A DNA stretch of 64,000 nt from Thalassia testudinum. Lineage: Eukaryota; Streptophyta; Magnoliopsida; Alismatales; Hydrocharitaceae. Position numbers and translations under genes: made by a program. Where the stretch lies: assembly GCA_037157565.1 (NCBI GenBank), contig JAZHRO010000012.1, positions 59,387,501 to 59,451,500 on the forward strand. The letters are read 5' to 3'. This document shows, in pieces, positions 1 through 12,429 of this stretch. Each line of letters starts with the position of its first letter. Position 1 is the stretch's first letter. The notes under the pieces were generated by a model. The model ran no database searches. It was not told the DNA's origin and was given only the letters and a program-made list of their open reading frames with translations.

Positions 1-189
1 GGTAATTCGCGCCCAGCGCTTGATGACTGGACCATGAAGAACACAAAAATAATATAAGTTGCTGCAGCACCTTTTCATCCCACGATGTAGGACTAAAGGT
101 GCCGCTCCAACAACTACAGCAGGCGTAGCTACATGTGCGATTTTCAAGATTTGGACCTTGATTTGAGGGCCCAATTTCAATCCAATTTT

Positions 190-985
190 AAATTGAAATA
201 TATAGTTGGAAAGCCCTTATATAGGGCTATATAATTATATAGTTTATTTACAAAAATAAATATATTTACTATATAAATAAATTAGCTAAAGTTTGTGAAT
301 TATACATACTGATTTTTTAGTTTATTTCTTAATTAACGTATAAATTAGTTAATTAATGGTCTAGTTGGCCCTATACAGAGTTAATACATATAATAAAGTA
401 TTTAATACATATTTTTATTATATTTTACACGATTTATTTTACACGATTTACATTTAAATAGGTGAATTCAGGTTGTATACATATAATTTAAGTTATAATA
501 GCATAATATATTATAAATATAGTTAAATTAGCTTAATTTATTTAAAATACAATGATACAAATGTACAATATAAGTTAGTTTAGTTATAACTTAAATTACT
601 AATTTATTTTAATTTAACTTAATAACTTAGGTAGTAAATTAATAAATTCAATATTTATTATATATACATAATTAAATTATGATACAGGATTTCTAATATA
701 CATAATACATATACAAACATATTTACACATTATAATTAGTAATTACATTTATATACAGGGTTTTATAAATTTACTTAAGTTATAGTGTATATAAGTTAGT
801 ATAAATAATAAATAGTTATATAATTAATTTATATACAGTTTATATACTTTTAAATATGTAATTTATAGTATACAACGTATATATAAGTTATTTACACCTA
901 TTATACATCTATTTTACATTATATACATATATAACTTATTATATAGCTTATATTTACATGTATATACATAGTATGCAAGGTATTT
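190..985. repeat. Extremely AT-rich low-complexity block
   Basis: About 800 bp made almost only of A and T, with repeated TATATA, TTATATA, AATTTA and TAATTAA words but no fixed period. No ORF. It lies inside the old LTR and has no counterpart in the younger copies, so it is either an expanded simple repeat or a decayed insertion. Candidate scaffold/matrix-attachment-like DNA, which is speculation from composition only. Confidence 0.6.
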
Positions 986-2390
986 TTGGATATTTTTAGA
1001 GTTTTTCTACTTTTTATGGTTTTTATATATTTTTTAGAGGTAGGGGATGAGAAAGAGAGAAAGAAATGAGAGATAGAATGTGTTTTTGGTATTTTTATAG
1101 GTTAAGGTCTTTTATTAAGTTTTAAAGTAGACTGAATTGCCGACTGGTATATTCTACTAAGCTAAGGGTTCAGAATACCTTGAAACTTGGCATATACCTA
1201 AAAATATACCTAATCTTCACCAAGACAGGTTTATTTTATTTTTTTGGATTTTTTAAAGCATTTTTATTTATATACAAAGTTCAGATGTTGCCATCAACAA
1301 TCAGATGCTCCTTGCAATCGAGACGTCTTAATCTCTTTTCCCAGTACTACAACAGCTATCAGGTTTGAATCTCAATAGATCAGAGAGGAATTTCAGTAAA
1401 CAACACCTAAGATTAGACTTAATGAAGTTTGATCTGGGTCAAAATGGCACAATCAAATGTGATTTCAGTATGAAGACCATCTTAAAATCAAAGAAAAAGA
1501 TATGAAATTAGCTCTATACCATGGAATTTCCACTTCTTTTTAAACTCAACTCAAATCTTCATCGAAAAATCCTTTCAACTCTCCATCACAATCTCCAATA
1601 TAAAATCAGGAAAGTGGATATAGTGAAGGTGAAATGTCGCCCCAAATTGGGCTTTTACTTTGGGTCTTACACTGATTTCTCCACTTAATCTCCTTGAATA
1701 GAACACCATTGATGGGTGTTTAAGGTAATTGTGTGGAGAGATCAACACCCATTGGGTCCTTGTTCAAGCTCAAATTAGTCTTTCTGATCATCCTTGGCCA
1801 AACTCTCCAAAATAAGGATTAGCTTAGATACATACTCATCCATAAACTCAAAACAAAACTCAAAACCATTGGAATACTTGCATGTACCTAATCAAGCCCA
1901 TAAAATCCTCAAACAACTCGATTAAATCCAATGAAGCTCAAAATTGAATTCAAATCATTGATTTAATCATTCAAAACTATTCTCAAGAAAAATTGAGCTG
2001 AATGAGTTTGCGAACAAGATTGGGGGGTCTTTGTGGATTTATGGGGTAAGTGGGAGATCCCCCAAGATGGGTTATGATGCCAATCTCAGATCTGAGATCC
2101 AAAGCTCTCAGGTCTGAAATTAGATCTAATGAAGGGGTGATTAGAGAAATTAAAATCGAGGGAAAATAGAATGTGGAATGGAAATATGAAGGGGAAGAAT
2201 TATGATCAATGGGAAGGGGGTGAATTCATCTCCTCTGATCTAAAATGATCAGAGGAGGTGTAGTGCGAATTCTACTCTAAATCTACTCCTAAACTATACT
2301 AACAATCATCATGCAGATCACTAATTACTCCTACTCCTAGAAAGCATGTAAATCTAATCTAGGAAAGCAGTAAAAATCTACTCTAAGGGA

Positions 2391-2525
2391 GGAATGGGAT
2401 TCCTGGGCTGTAGCTGGTCACTGCAGCGACGAATGGTGATGAGGAAGACTCTAGCGAGGAATGGGATTCCTGGCCTGCAGCTGGACACTACAGCGACGAA
2501 GTTGAGGAGGAAGAAGCTGCTAGTG
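2391..2525 (+). repeat. Imperfect tandem duplication, unit about 66 bp
   Basis: The words GAATGGGATTCCTGG, GTAGCTGG/GCAGCTGG and CAGCGACGAA recur in the same order at about 2392 and 2458. Small ORFs predicted here on both strands do not resemble a known protein and are probably chance readings of LTR sequence. Confidence 0.55.
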
Positions 2526-3325
2526 TCACCAGCGACTAATGAATGGGGAAGGGAGCTGGTGGTGGATGAAGTGATCACTCAGGTGGGAGGGAGCGATCGC
2601 TTGCGCGTGAGGTAGAGGAGCGCGCATAATATTAGGCCAAAAGTGGATCGTAGGATCATATCAAGGAGGAGAGGTGACCACACGCGCGGACTTGCGCGAA
2701 GGTTCAATTGAAGGAGAGCGACAGATCGTGAGGTGTAGAGAATCGACGGCCACAATGGCCTGTGTTCTTTGCTGCTACAGTAACTGCAGGCTTCAGGTGG
2801 CACTGGCTCTATTGGTGCTTTTGCAAGGAACACCCGTTAGCGAAAGGGTAGAGGAATTATACAGCAGCCCATAAGTGGTTAAAAGAGATTACGGAATGGT
2901 CCTTTTGGGCTTGCAAAAAAGGTCCTTGTGATTTTCAAAAAGGTCCTTAGAGGATTTTTAAATGAATAACATGCCATGACTTGAGGACCTAAATGTGAAA
3001 CTTTAATTGTAAGGTCCTAGTGATGTCCAAATGCAACCAAGCTTTTATTGAAGGTTAATTGAACATTTTAGAAGTTAATTTTACTTTTGATTTGGAATTT
3101 TGAGCTCATTTGTGTGTTCAATTTGTAATTGGATCACCATTTTGTATTTAATAATATAATATCTCAATAATTGACATAATTATGCATTTTTAGCATAAAA
3201 TTGATGTTTTAGGTCTTTTTCTCTATTTCCCACACTTAACCCTTTTTATGCATTAATTTAATAGTGTTTAACCTAGTTTCTAACTTAACTTAGGCAATTT
3301 AGCTATGATGAGTCGCAACTCATCA

Positions 3326-5039
3326 CCCACCAGCTGAAAAGAACTACTTCAAACCTCGAGGCCTGCAGTCTGCTATCCCAGTTGGCCGTTAAGCCTAACC
3401 AAAGAGTTGTAAAGAAGCCAGCCACTCCCTAAACTAACCCTCGAACCTGGTTTGAAAAGACCCAAAGCTAGGCCAAAAATCGGCAAGTAGTGGGGTAGAA
3501 AACCAATTATCTAATCCTTTTTTTTCCCAACATATCCGTTGTATTATCTATCCAATTTCCAGATAACTGTATTTCTTATCTTGTCAATTACAAGAACCCT
3601 TAGTAATTTTGTATTACTAATTCCAGGGTTCACAATTATTCATATTATCTCCCAAATTATTCATCCACAAGTAACTTCCATCTTTTACCAGTGGTTCCTA
3701 ACTATTTAGACAGTGTTAAAGGCAGCAGAATTTGTTTTATAGCAAACAAGGTTCGTTTCATGCATGTAATAACAGGGGTATATGTACTTGTTAATTCTTT
3801 ATCATCCACGTAAATACATTATGTCTTGTTTATAGTGCCAAAAATCAGGAAACATTGGAGGGTTCCAACTCAACAAAAGGAGAACGCACGCGGACCAAGG
3901 CGACATACACTAAAATCGCACAAGCTGGGTTCTCAATTACCCGAAAATCGATTGAATGGAAAAAGAGATAGACTACTCTACTTAATGCCACTGGAAGGTC
4001 ACGGTGGCTTCAAATTGTGCACACTGGGCCTGGAAACAGTCTCCACACCCGCCTTGGGATCTACGCACGCATCGAGGAGAAGACCTGGTTCAATCAAACC
4101 CACGATGGGGTCGGAGACACCTAATTACGTTTCTAATTTTCCCATGAGTAGAACATACTCAAAAATGGAAATAAACCACACCAATGTGTAGTATGCATTG
4201 ATACGATTCCAACGGTACCTTATTTATCGAAATCCGAGGTTGGGAAGGCCTCGAACCAAACGAAATAGCGTGAGGGGCCCAAGGTCAGACCAGATGCACC
4301 ACTCGATGCACCTTCACACGTGCCATGCATCACGCGGTTACTCGCCCGCGTGCTCGCCCGCGGATCATCGCCCGCACGTGCCCGTACCATCCAATCTCAC
4401 CATGTGGTGTAATCTGCTGTGCACCCACTTGCAAACATGCGTGCACGCTCTTTCAAATCCGCACTGCCATGTGCCGCCGCCACGCATTGCACCATCGATG
4501 CACACCGCCACCGTCGCCACGTATATTACGGTGGGAATACTGGGTTTTGCGGATTCACACCTGGGTCGTCGAAAAATAATTTTGATTTTTGGAGAACAAC
4601 TAAGGTTTTTCTTCTCTATTTCTCTCTTGATTAGAGAGGGTTAGAGGGTAATGACGACCCAAGGGACCTAGGGGATCCTTATATAGGCCTTATGGGTGGT
4701 TGTAATTAGGTTTAGGTGGGTGAAATACCCAAATTACCCCTAGGGTTGGGTTCATCTTACATTTAGGTCCCTGGTGACTTTGTTTGGCCATAACTTGAGC
4801 TACACAACTTGGAATTACGAGAAACAAGCGTCATCGGAAATCTTGCGACGAGAGGAATCCAATGATATCATATATGGCATCCTTTTGAAAAAGTTAGACT
4901 AGGGTTTGACTCTAAGTACATGATGCTTGGCAATTTAAGGAGGTTCTGACACTAGAACCAAACCTTGACCGGGTTTCTGGGTTCGAACCAACTTGAACCA
5001 CTCTGAAATGACTCAGAACCTGGATTTTGGGATGTTACA
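3326..5039 (-). repeat. LTR-like repeat, probably chromovirus (Tekay/Del type), minus strand
   Basis: Read on the minus strand it starts at 5039 with TGTAACATCCCAAA, a typical start of Tekay/Del chromovirus LTRs. A TATA box (CCTATATAAGG, about 4677-4687, minus) is followed by a pyrimidine/purine leader, as expected for U3-R. The 4790-4890 text about a slow-evolving 'taacttgagctacacaac' block is also LTR-like. The left end is not fixed, no clear TSD was found, and small ORFs at 3826-4644 have no recognisable product. Confidence 0.45.
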
Positions 5040-6524
5040 TGCACCCTTTCCCTTGGCCTCATCAGGGCTTCATGGAGAGGACATTTCCGACTCCTCCCGC
5101 AGAGGCTCCACGCGTCGACCCTTCTTTGCCTGCCTCGGAGGGACCTCTGGCTTCTTCAGAATGCCCTCAAGGGCCTCCTTTTTCGCTTCAGCCCCTGCCG
5201 ATAAGTGAGCTAACACCTATCCCCCTGTTCCACAGGCCTTTCCTTGCCTTGCCATGACCCGCGGCAGGTAACGCTCCTACCTTGACGCTTGAGAGCGACT
5301 GGTCGAGTGAACTGCTCAAAAGCTGCAACCAAAAATACTGGATTAATAGGATAATTGGCGGGCGCAAGGCACAACGCGTAAGCCATTTTCTACCTCCCCC
5401 CACTTACTTGGCGTAGGCAACTCGTCGACTACCCATGACAACGCCTCCTAGACATCCTTTCGCCTGAGCTCTGACTGAGCAATCAGACCAAACTTAACTA
5501 ACTTTTCCGCGTCTGCCCACATGGACGAGTCAAGATCCTTGACTCAGGGCGGTTGGTCCCTTTCAGGTGGACCTTTCCAAGTGTAGGGGACTCTGAGGTC
5601 TTCAAGATTGGAAAGAAAAAAGAAATGGTGGTCCTGTCCCTTCAAATTATTGGGGAGATCCACTATTCGGTATCCGGTCTGTCGGCTATACAGTGTGTAA
5701 GTGCTTGACGGAGGCCTGCCCTTTTTCACCTTTAAGGGCATTAGCCCAAAAAGCAGGTGAAATAAATCAAGATGGGGAACAATCCCTAAATGTAAGCAGA
5801 GGGCGGTAAAGGCATTTAGCACCAGCCAGCAATTAAGGTTGAGCTACGAAGGGGCAAGGCGGTAAGAGCAAAGGAAGGAGGACACGAAGGGTTTCAAGGG
5901 TATCCGTGGACCATGCTCTATAGCGTATTTACATATAATAAACATGTCCTTTGACCTGTCTGAACATAGATGGGTTTCGAACCTACAAGGCTCAAGCAAC
6001 ACCCCACCAAGCTTGTACTCTCACAAAAATGACAAAATCGCAGACCGACTACGGAAGTACGACGAAAAATCGTATAAAGACTTGGTCTCGGTAGAGATTC
6101 CAGAGGAAGAAGAAGCAACAGACTTACCCCTGCTTGTAAAACTTGACATGGTAGCTTTCGCTTTAAAGAGGCCTTGACACAGTGGCGCTTTGACGAAGGA
6201 CATCCCCTTACATCACTCTGTCGAGAGTAAAAGCTCTCTGCACAAGTGCTCTCTGAGGTAGGTGGATCATTAACCATGACCCACCACCCCTATATATAGC
6301 CCCTACAGAGGGTGGTTCCCCCCTTGCTGGGCACAACGTTCGAAAAACACGAAATCCCATCGTATCTAGCGTGGATTCTAAATATACCGCCAATGGTGAA
6401 GAAAACCTCAGCCATCATTACAGGTATTTAATACCCCTGTGCGCATATCTGCTGCCGTAGAAAGGGGTGGTCCCATCAATGGTCAGCATAACGCTTTAGG
6501 CCTTCGCCTTATCATAACGGCAAT
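5040..6524. mobile_element. Tat-lineage Ty3/gypsy fragment, part 1 (3' region, antisense ORF and LTR start)
   Basis: The minus strand carries an ORF resembling the putative gypsy-type transposon domain (see next entry). In Tat-lineage plant elements such a domain lies on the antisense strand between pol and the 3' LTR. A CTATATATAG palindromic TATA sits at 6291-6300, usable on either strand. The sequence breaks at 6524 where solo LTR E is inserted (TSD GCAAT 6520-6524) and continues at 49876. The exact LTR start is not visible. Confidence 0.45.
5544..5822 (-). pseudogene. Antisense ORF fragment, putative gypsy-type transposon domain (PF04195-like)
   Basis: A 92-codon reading frame with the order LCLHLGIVP, LFHLLFGL, then a run around 'GYRIVDLPNNLKGQDHHFFF' and 'VPYTWKGPP'. 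This order (short hydrophobic helix, LF..LF.L, then LP.. .KGW...FFFV) is that of the Transposase_28 / putative gypsy-type transposon domain found in extra ORFs of Tat-lineage retrotransposons. What the domain does is not established. The ORF is short and lacks both ends of the usual protein, so it is a remnant. Assignment is from recalled family pattern, not a search. Confidence 0.45.
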
Positions 6525-7280
6525 TGTTAACGGGGGCGAGATCGTGGTTTTAAAAGATGTTCTGTTGTAGTATAGATGAAATCGCCTCGAAAATAAATAA
6601 TAATTTTTATTACTCGAAATCTTAAGTATCCGAGGTCGAACACAGAGAGTAAATGGAATTTATTCACTAATCTCAATGTAATTGAACACTTAAAGTTACT
6701 CAAAACCTAATTCAGAGTATAAATGCAAGAGTTTATGAATATTAAAATGTAGCAAAATAGAAGAATTGGACATCTGAGTCTATAATCAGACGTCTTAAAA
6801 AGATATCTCTCTTCTTTGACTCTCTTTCTTCTCTTTCTGCCTTCACCTTTTCTTTAGCCTTCTTTTTTTCTTTCTGCTGCTCTTTGCCTTCTGTCTTTGG
6901 TCGTCTGCTTCTTCTTCCTTGTCTTCTTCTTCTGCCTAGTTTTTTGGCCTTCTTCTTTCTTCTTTCTTTCTTCCTCTACTCTTTGGCTTTCTTCCTTCTT
7001 TTACTTCTCTTCTACTTTCTTTCTCTGACTTTGATTTCTTTCTTTCTTCTTTCTTCTTTAGCCGCACCTCTGCTACAGTGCTTCTCCTTCCCTTGGCTCC
7101 TACCTTCCTTCTTCCTTTTCCTTTCTTGGCTTCTACCTTATTTTCCTTCTTCAGCCTTTGCCTTCAGCCGCACCTTCTTCCTTTGCAGTCTTCTTCCTTC
7201 ACTTCTTTGTTGCGCCTCTTCCTTCCTTAGCTCCTCTTTCTTCCTTCTTCTTTCTTGCACACAATGGAGCAAAACCTACC
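6525..7280 (-). mobile_element. Solo LTR E, left part (interrupted by element A)
   Basis: Starts TGTTAACGGG directly after GCAAT (6520-6524); the other end is 49870, followed by GCAAT (49871-49875). With no PBS or PPT next to it and a TSD at both outer ends, this is a solo LTR of about 2.9 kb. It has the GTTGTAGTATAG segment (6564-6575), the 'cgaggtcgaac' U5 block at about 6630 and an AGACGTCT copy near 6788. Sense is minus, judged by similarity to D. Predicted hydrophobic ORFs over the CTT-rich tract are artefacts. Confidence 0.85.
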
Positions 7281-8774
7281 TGGTGATGGCCAGTTTGATT
7301 TGATTTTATTACTCGAATATAAAAATTCTCCGAGGTCGAACTCAGGGAGCAAGCTTGATTTTAGAAGCATAGAAAATCATAATTTACAATAGTACACTGT
7401 TTTACAAAAAAACTAGAGGAAATAAAAATTTTTCTTCTCTTTTCTTTTCTTCTCTCTTTCTTCTTTATTCTTCTTCTTTCTGTCTTCAGACGCCTGACTC
7501 TAGGAATCAGACGCCTTAAGTAGCCACTTGCTACAGTGCATGTGTTCTCCTTCTTCCTTTCTCTTTAGTTGCTACTGCTGCTTATCCTCCTCCTTGGCTT
7601 CTTCTTTTTATCTTCTTTCTCTTCTTCTGCTTGGCCTTCCTCTTTGAGGTAGCTCCCTCCTCTTCTTTTCCCTTTGGCTCTGTCTCTGCCTTCTTCTTCT
7701 TCAGTTGGCTTCTCCTCTTCCTCTTCTTCTGCTTCAGCTCCTGCTCCTTCGTCTTTTCTTCCTTTCCTTTCTTCCTCTTCTTCAGCTTCTGCTCCTCTAT
7801 ACGGCTAAGTCCTTGCCTGCTTCTTCTTCTGCTTCCTCTTCCTCCTTCTCCTCCTTCTTCAGTTTCCCTGCACAGGCATGGTTAAGCAAAACCTACCCCT
7901 ACCCTTCCCGCATTTCTCTCTATCTTCATTTCTCTCTTAGGTTCGCTTGGGTATACGGGTCGGGTGTACGCGCCCGGGACCAGGCCCACCGGTGTGCGGT
8001 GGTGGGTGAGGTGTGTTAGGTTTAGGTAAACGGGTCAGGCTAGGTCCGCGGGGGGTGGTCGCAGACGAGGCTGGGTGAGCGGGTGAGAGGGACCTCACCC
8101 CATGCAGTCACTTTTTCAATTTATGCGCTGTGGGGCACTTGAAAACTCACGAGGTGGGACTAAATGTCCCACCCTTCTGCCTGTGCACCCACAGCTGAAG
8201 GCGCAAGCAATTTCAGCACCAATTGAGGTCTTCGATGCCAATTGAAGACCTGGAGTTATGCACAGAGGTAATCCGTGCAACCTGGGCTCGTGTCCTGGGG
8301 CTGTGGAAGCCTGGAGCTGCTTGTGAGATTGCTCCAAGCTTGGCATCAATGGAGGTGAGCCTTCAAACCTGAAATCATGCAAACGGCCTCGTGGCCACGT
8401 CAGAATGCTCAGAAGGCTCCACCGAAGCACGACGAATGTATTGCGGGGGTTGGCATGGCTTAGAACGACCTAGGCGTGCATGCCTAGGTCGGTCTGAGTC
8501 TGTGTGAGTGGGTTTATTCGGGGGGAGGAGACAGTGGGTATGGCAGTCAGTGGAAGGTCGCAAGATGATCAGTGGGTGGAGGTGAAGCTCAGGGACTGGT
8601 TGGCGAGGGGTGGAACTGTCTGTGGTGGTGAAATGGCCTCGCCGGAGTTGGTGGTCGGAGGTGGAGATGGTGTTGGTGGACAGTTGATTCAAGGAGTCGA
8701 AAGATCAAATTGACAAAGGGGAAATAAAGAGAAGGGTAAGAGGAACTTAACTACGAGTCCAGAGTGAAGGGGGT
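7281..8774 (-). repeat. Element A 3' LTR, distal part (R-U5 end)
   Basis: Aligns with 45144-46520 of the 5' LTR but keeps about 120 bp around 7440-7540 that the 5' LTR lacks; that piece carries a CAGACGCCTGA / TCAGACGCCTTA pair. The hairpin GGTGGGACTAAATGTCCCACC is at 8153-8173 (21 nt read as stem GGTGGGAC, loop, GTCCCACC). The join to element B at about 8774 is not clean: roughly 90 bp of A LTR (equivalent of 46522-46610) is missing. Confidence 0.85.
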
Positions 8775-10355
8775 GGCCAATGTAGCTTAGGCCAACCCTT
8801 GGAGAGAGGGAGGATTGATCCAGCATCCTGGCATGGTGTCCTTCATGGTGGTGCTTAGCTCATGGAGATGGAGTGGAGACGGTGGTGGCTAGCCTAAGTG
8901 GAGGTGGATGGAGCCAAGCAAGTATGGCTAAAAAGTGGATGGGTGCAAATCGCCACCCCTTAGGTCTTTTTATAGACCTATGGGAAGCTCTCTAGAGAAT
9001 TATGGAATTCTCTAGAGAGGCCTATGGTGGGAGCTCGTGGGAGAGTGAGAGAGAGAGGGTGGATGGTGGTTTTTAGATCCACCAAATGTGGATCTAAAAA
9101 TTGAATGGCTCTTGGTTGCTAATTTTGGCAACCAAGGCAACAACACATGGTAGAGAGTTCTAGAGAACTCTAGGCTAGGTATTTTCGTGTGGATGGTGTG
9201 TGTGGGTCGAAACTTAGGTGGCTAGGTTGATTAGGTTAGGTTCTAATGGGTTTAGGTCAAGGTATGTCTCAAATTAGGGTTATAAACCCTAATTCACTAA
9301 GGTAAAGTGCAATTAAACTTAATACAAGTTTAATTGGGTGTGTGAAAACTTAATTGAGAGTAAAAAAACTCAATTAAGTCAGGTCTAGGTCAATTGAACT
9401 CTCACTAAGTCCAATTGGACAGTGTGTGCTGAGATCAGGGCTCAATTGGACTCAATGAGTCCAATTGAATGGGCTGATGGAATTGACTAAGATCCAAGTC
9501 AATTAGGTTTAGTGAGGACCTAATTAGGTCCATAGGGAGGTCTAGAGGTGATGTACTAGGGTTAGGGCACCTTAAGTTAGGTTCCTATAGGGTTGGAATT
9601 GGGTTTAGGGACCTAGAGATCCAAGATCAAGGCTTGAATCTCAAAATAGGAACTAGAGAGCAGTATCAGACGTCTAATAATAGTGTCAGACGTCTTATAC
9701 TCAAAAATCAGAAGTCCAGACTTGTTGTCTGGATGTCCAATCAGAGTCAGGAGGGATTTTGGGTTCTGTTTTGGGTATTCTGCAGAAATTGGACGTTTGA
9801 CAAAGTGTCTAGACATCCAATAACACTGCAGAAGTGGGTTTGAGGTGTGCGGGAGATGGCTAAGGGTCCTGGACATCCTGTAACTTATCTGGATGTCCAG
9901 ATAAGGGTTGGAACTAGGGTTTTAGGTCTTCTTAGGGTACAGTGACCTAATCTAAGGGTGGCTAAGGCTTGGGGAGGTCTCTAGGCTATCCTAGAGCTAG
10001 GATGGACCTAAGCTCTTCACATTTTACTGCTTTATTCCTACTTAATAGAATAACAAACCTTAACTCCCTTACATCATTATACCTACACCTAATCTAAGTC
10101 TTTTGCTCCAGCTCTGCTGCAACACCCATTATTCCTGATCCAGCTTCAGATCCAGCTCCAGATCCAGCTCCTGATCAGCTTATTCCCTACAATCGACATA
10201 ATGCACTTAATCAGCACATTATAACATTATTTTATGCATAGCTAAAGGAAAGCAGTAAAGATGAAGATAATGCTTATGCATGCATGAATTACCCTACTTA
10301 TGCTAAGTTCTAGCCTAATTTAGGTCAATTAAGACCTATGATTGCTGCGTAATCA
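8775..10355 (-). repeat. Element B 3' LTR, truncated at its U5 end
   Basis: Closely matches the right LTR of B (about 28110-29084 joined to 30877-31498). The U3 start at 10355 reads TGATTACGCAGCAATCA on the minus strand, next to the PPT. The last about 600 bp present in the other LTR (27519-28110) are missing at the left. It holds several AGACGTCT-type motifs at 9665-9900. Confidence 0.85.
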
Positions 10356-10391
10356 TACCCCCATGCCTAAATCTTGCTAGTCCCTAGCAAA
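10356..10391 (-). promoter_or_regulatory. Polypurine tract and adjacent hairpin of element B
   Basis: On the sense (minus) strand the PPT reads TTAGGCATGGGGGTA and touches the 3' LTR start. Just 5' of it TTGCTAGGGACTAGCAA (about 10374-10390) forms a TTGCTA/TAGCAA stem. The same pair occurs in A, C and D. The PPT primes plus-strand DNA synthesis in LTR retrotransposons. Confidence 0.75.
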
Positions 10392-12429
10392 TGAAAGACC
10401 AAATTATTTACAGCAAGGGTCCCTAGGGGATTGATAATTTTATTAAGTGTATGCCTAGAGATTTTTCTCTTTTTTGTTTTCATCCTATGCTCTAGAAATC
10501 CAGACAATCATGAAAGTGCGGCTACGTAGCTTTTGCAACGGATTCTAGTGAAAAATCGATACACCTCTAAAGCCTGTACTTGACGCCTAGTAAAAATTGT
10601 AGCATGATAGACGGACTTCTTCCCTTGGGGTACTCAAGATATTCTATGAATTTCACCCCAGCTTTAGGCTTGGGTAGAGAATCTCTGAGGGAAAAGATTA
10701 TATATTTGGTGGCTCACTCTCAGTTGGTGCTACATAGAGACTAGTACTACAGAATCTAGATTCCCGGATTACTAAGTAACTCAACTCAGAGAAAGACGAG
10801 AAAGACTATGCTCCCTTTTGATTCCTTTGTATCTATTCTCTCTTACTCCCTTTCTTTTCTTTCTTAGAGCTCACAACCTCACCAGATTCACATATACGAT
10901 CTGTATTTGGTGGTCTCACTTGGCATTAACACTTTAATTGAGCTCTCATAACCGTAACACTAAGTCAAGATTCCTCAGCCAGTATTCGGGCGGTCAGAAA
11001 CACAAGAAAGGTGGGTTAAGGCCATATTTGGTGGATCTCAAATTTATTCGGTGGTATTGCCTTAATGCAACTGAACTAAATATTCACTCTTTTTTTCTTT
11101 GCTTTTTCTTCTTTTTCTAATTTTTTTTTTCAATCTTTCTTTCTTTTCATCATTTTTATTTTTTTTCATCTCTCTTTTTTTTTCAATGTAACACGTCCAA
11201 TAACTTTATTGAGGAGGCATTATTAGGGATAGGTGGTACTCAAGAGACATTGGGTGGCTTATTTGGTGGAAATGGCTACTCACAGCACTGGGAGAGACGG
11301 ATAGGATGGTGTATTTCTGACCTTGACATCAATACCCTCCTTCAGCCGAGGGTGCCGTAAAGAATGGTTGTAACCATCCACCTTAGCCCTAGTTTTATGA
11401 AAACTCGCTCTCCACATATTTGCCTTATTTGGTGGCTCTCAATATTTCGCACAAAAATGTATACGCGGGAACCGAGAGTAAAAACTATGTCTAAACTCAA
11501 AGTATCATCACCTAATTATCTAGGATTCCAGATTCCTTGCTCTAATCTTAGAGCACCAGTACACTCTACTCTCATCTCACACTATTTGGTGGATTTTTGG
11601 AAGAAAATTTGCCTGTCTCCCAAAACACTGTCTAGGGATTCAGGAAAAGAAGCACTGCTTCTTCTCGACGGACTGAAGACGTTTATCAGCCTTTACCGTG
11701 AATCCATTGCAAATTCTACGTGTGTGAAAAGTTGTACTGGATTCTAGATTATAGGAATCAACTAGAGGATAGAATCCTTAATGCATTCTCTTAATAAAAT
11801 AATCTTATTCATGAATGCAATATGTATATATTCTATAAACATGTAACCTCATATAATTTGTATTTCGTGAAATTCCCGTATCGGGTTACAATCGGCTTGA
11901 CCCTAAATTTAGAACAAGAGGTGAGTGGGTGAGTCAGAAATGGCTGTTGCGAATGATTTCTAGCTCCAATGCAAGCATTGGAGGTGGAGTCGGTTGTTCT
12001 TTTATTTAAGGTCCTAAAGTACGTTTTACATGCAGTTCCGAGGTTTTCCTAAGTGTTGGCATAAAATTTTTTCAGTTTTGTTGTATCTAACCCTCCCATG
12101 CCTAAGTTCTTGCATGTCCTCATGCATGAATATAAAAGAAAATAAGTACTGCAAAGGGAGAATGGGTAGAAATCACCTGTAGTTGCTCCTGAAATTATAT
12201 TCAGTACCGGCCAACCTGACAATATGCAATATGCAGAAAGAAAATATGCTATGTATAAAGTGAGTATGTATAAGGTGATGGATGAATGTAGGGTAGATGC
12301 TGAGTTTGACGCCTCCAGTTGGGCGAAAACTCACTCAGATGTATCAGTTCTAGCATAGGAGCTGGTCAAGATTAAGAGAAAGATATGCTTGTATGCTCCC
12401 AGAATCAGCGGTTCGGAGATGCGAACTAG
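10392..12429 (-). other. Element B 3' untranslated region with a second polypurine-like tract
   Basis: About 2 kb without a convincing ORF. On the minus strand ATGAGGACATGCAAGAACTTAGG is followed by a GGCATGGGAGGG tract (about 12090-12105), which corresponds to the upstream PPT of A, C and D. 'atttggtgg' recurs at intervals between 10700 and 11600. Plus-strand ORFs at 10938-11120 and 11364-11747 are not recognisable and are probably chance. Confidence 0.6.

Larger units (their letters stand above)
1..3325 (-). repeat. Old, diverged LTR of the A/D/E/F type (left end outside or near window start)
   Basis: The right end is a 20-bp palindrome (TGATGAG core, 3306-3325), the same kind of terminus as the LTR starts of A, D, E and F. 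Positions 40-110 resemble the AACACAAAAATAATATAA and GGACTAAA hairpin region of those LTRs (compare 47980-48050), and 2880-3060 resembles their 'ggtcctta..gacctaa' region. Much of the interior no longer aligns by eye, so it is old. No PBS or PPT is visible beside it, so it could be a solo LTR. Orientation is inferred from the terminal palindrome. Confidence 0.5.

Noticed and set aside
3826..4644. ORFs of 121 and 148 codons
   Set aside because: No recognisable protein; they overlap other frames and lie in LTR-like DNA with a TATA box on the opposite strand.
6884..7303. 139-codon hydrophobic ORF resembling a membrane protein
   Set aside because: Translation of the pyrimidine-rich part of LTR E; similar artefacts occur at 7631, 45278, 51004 and 58195.
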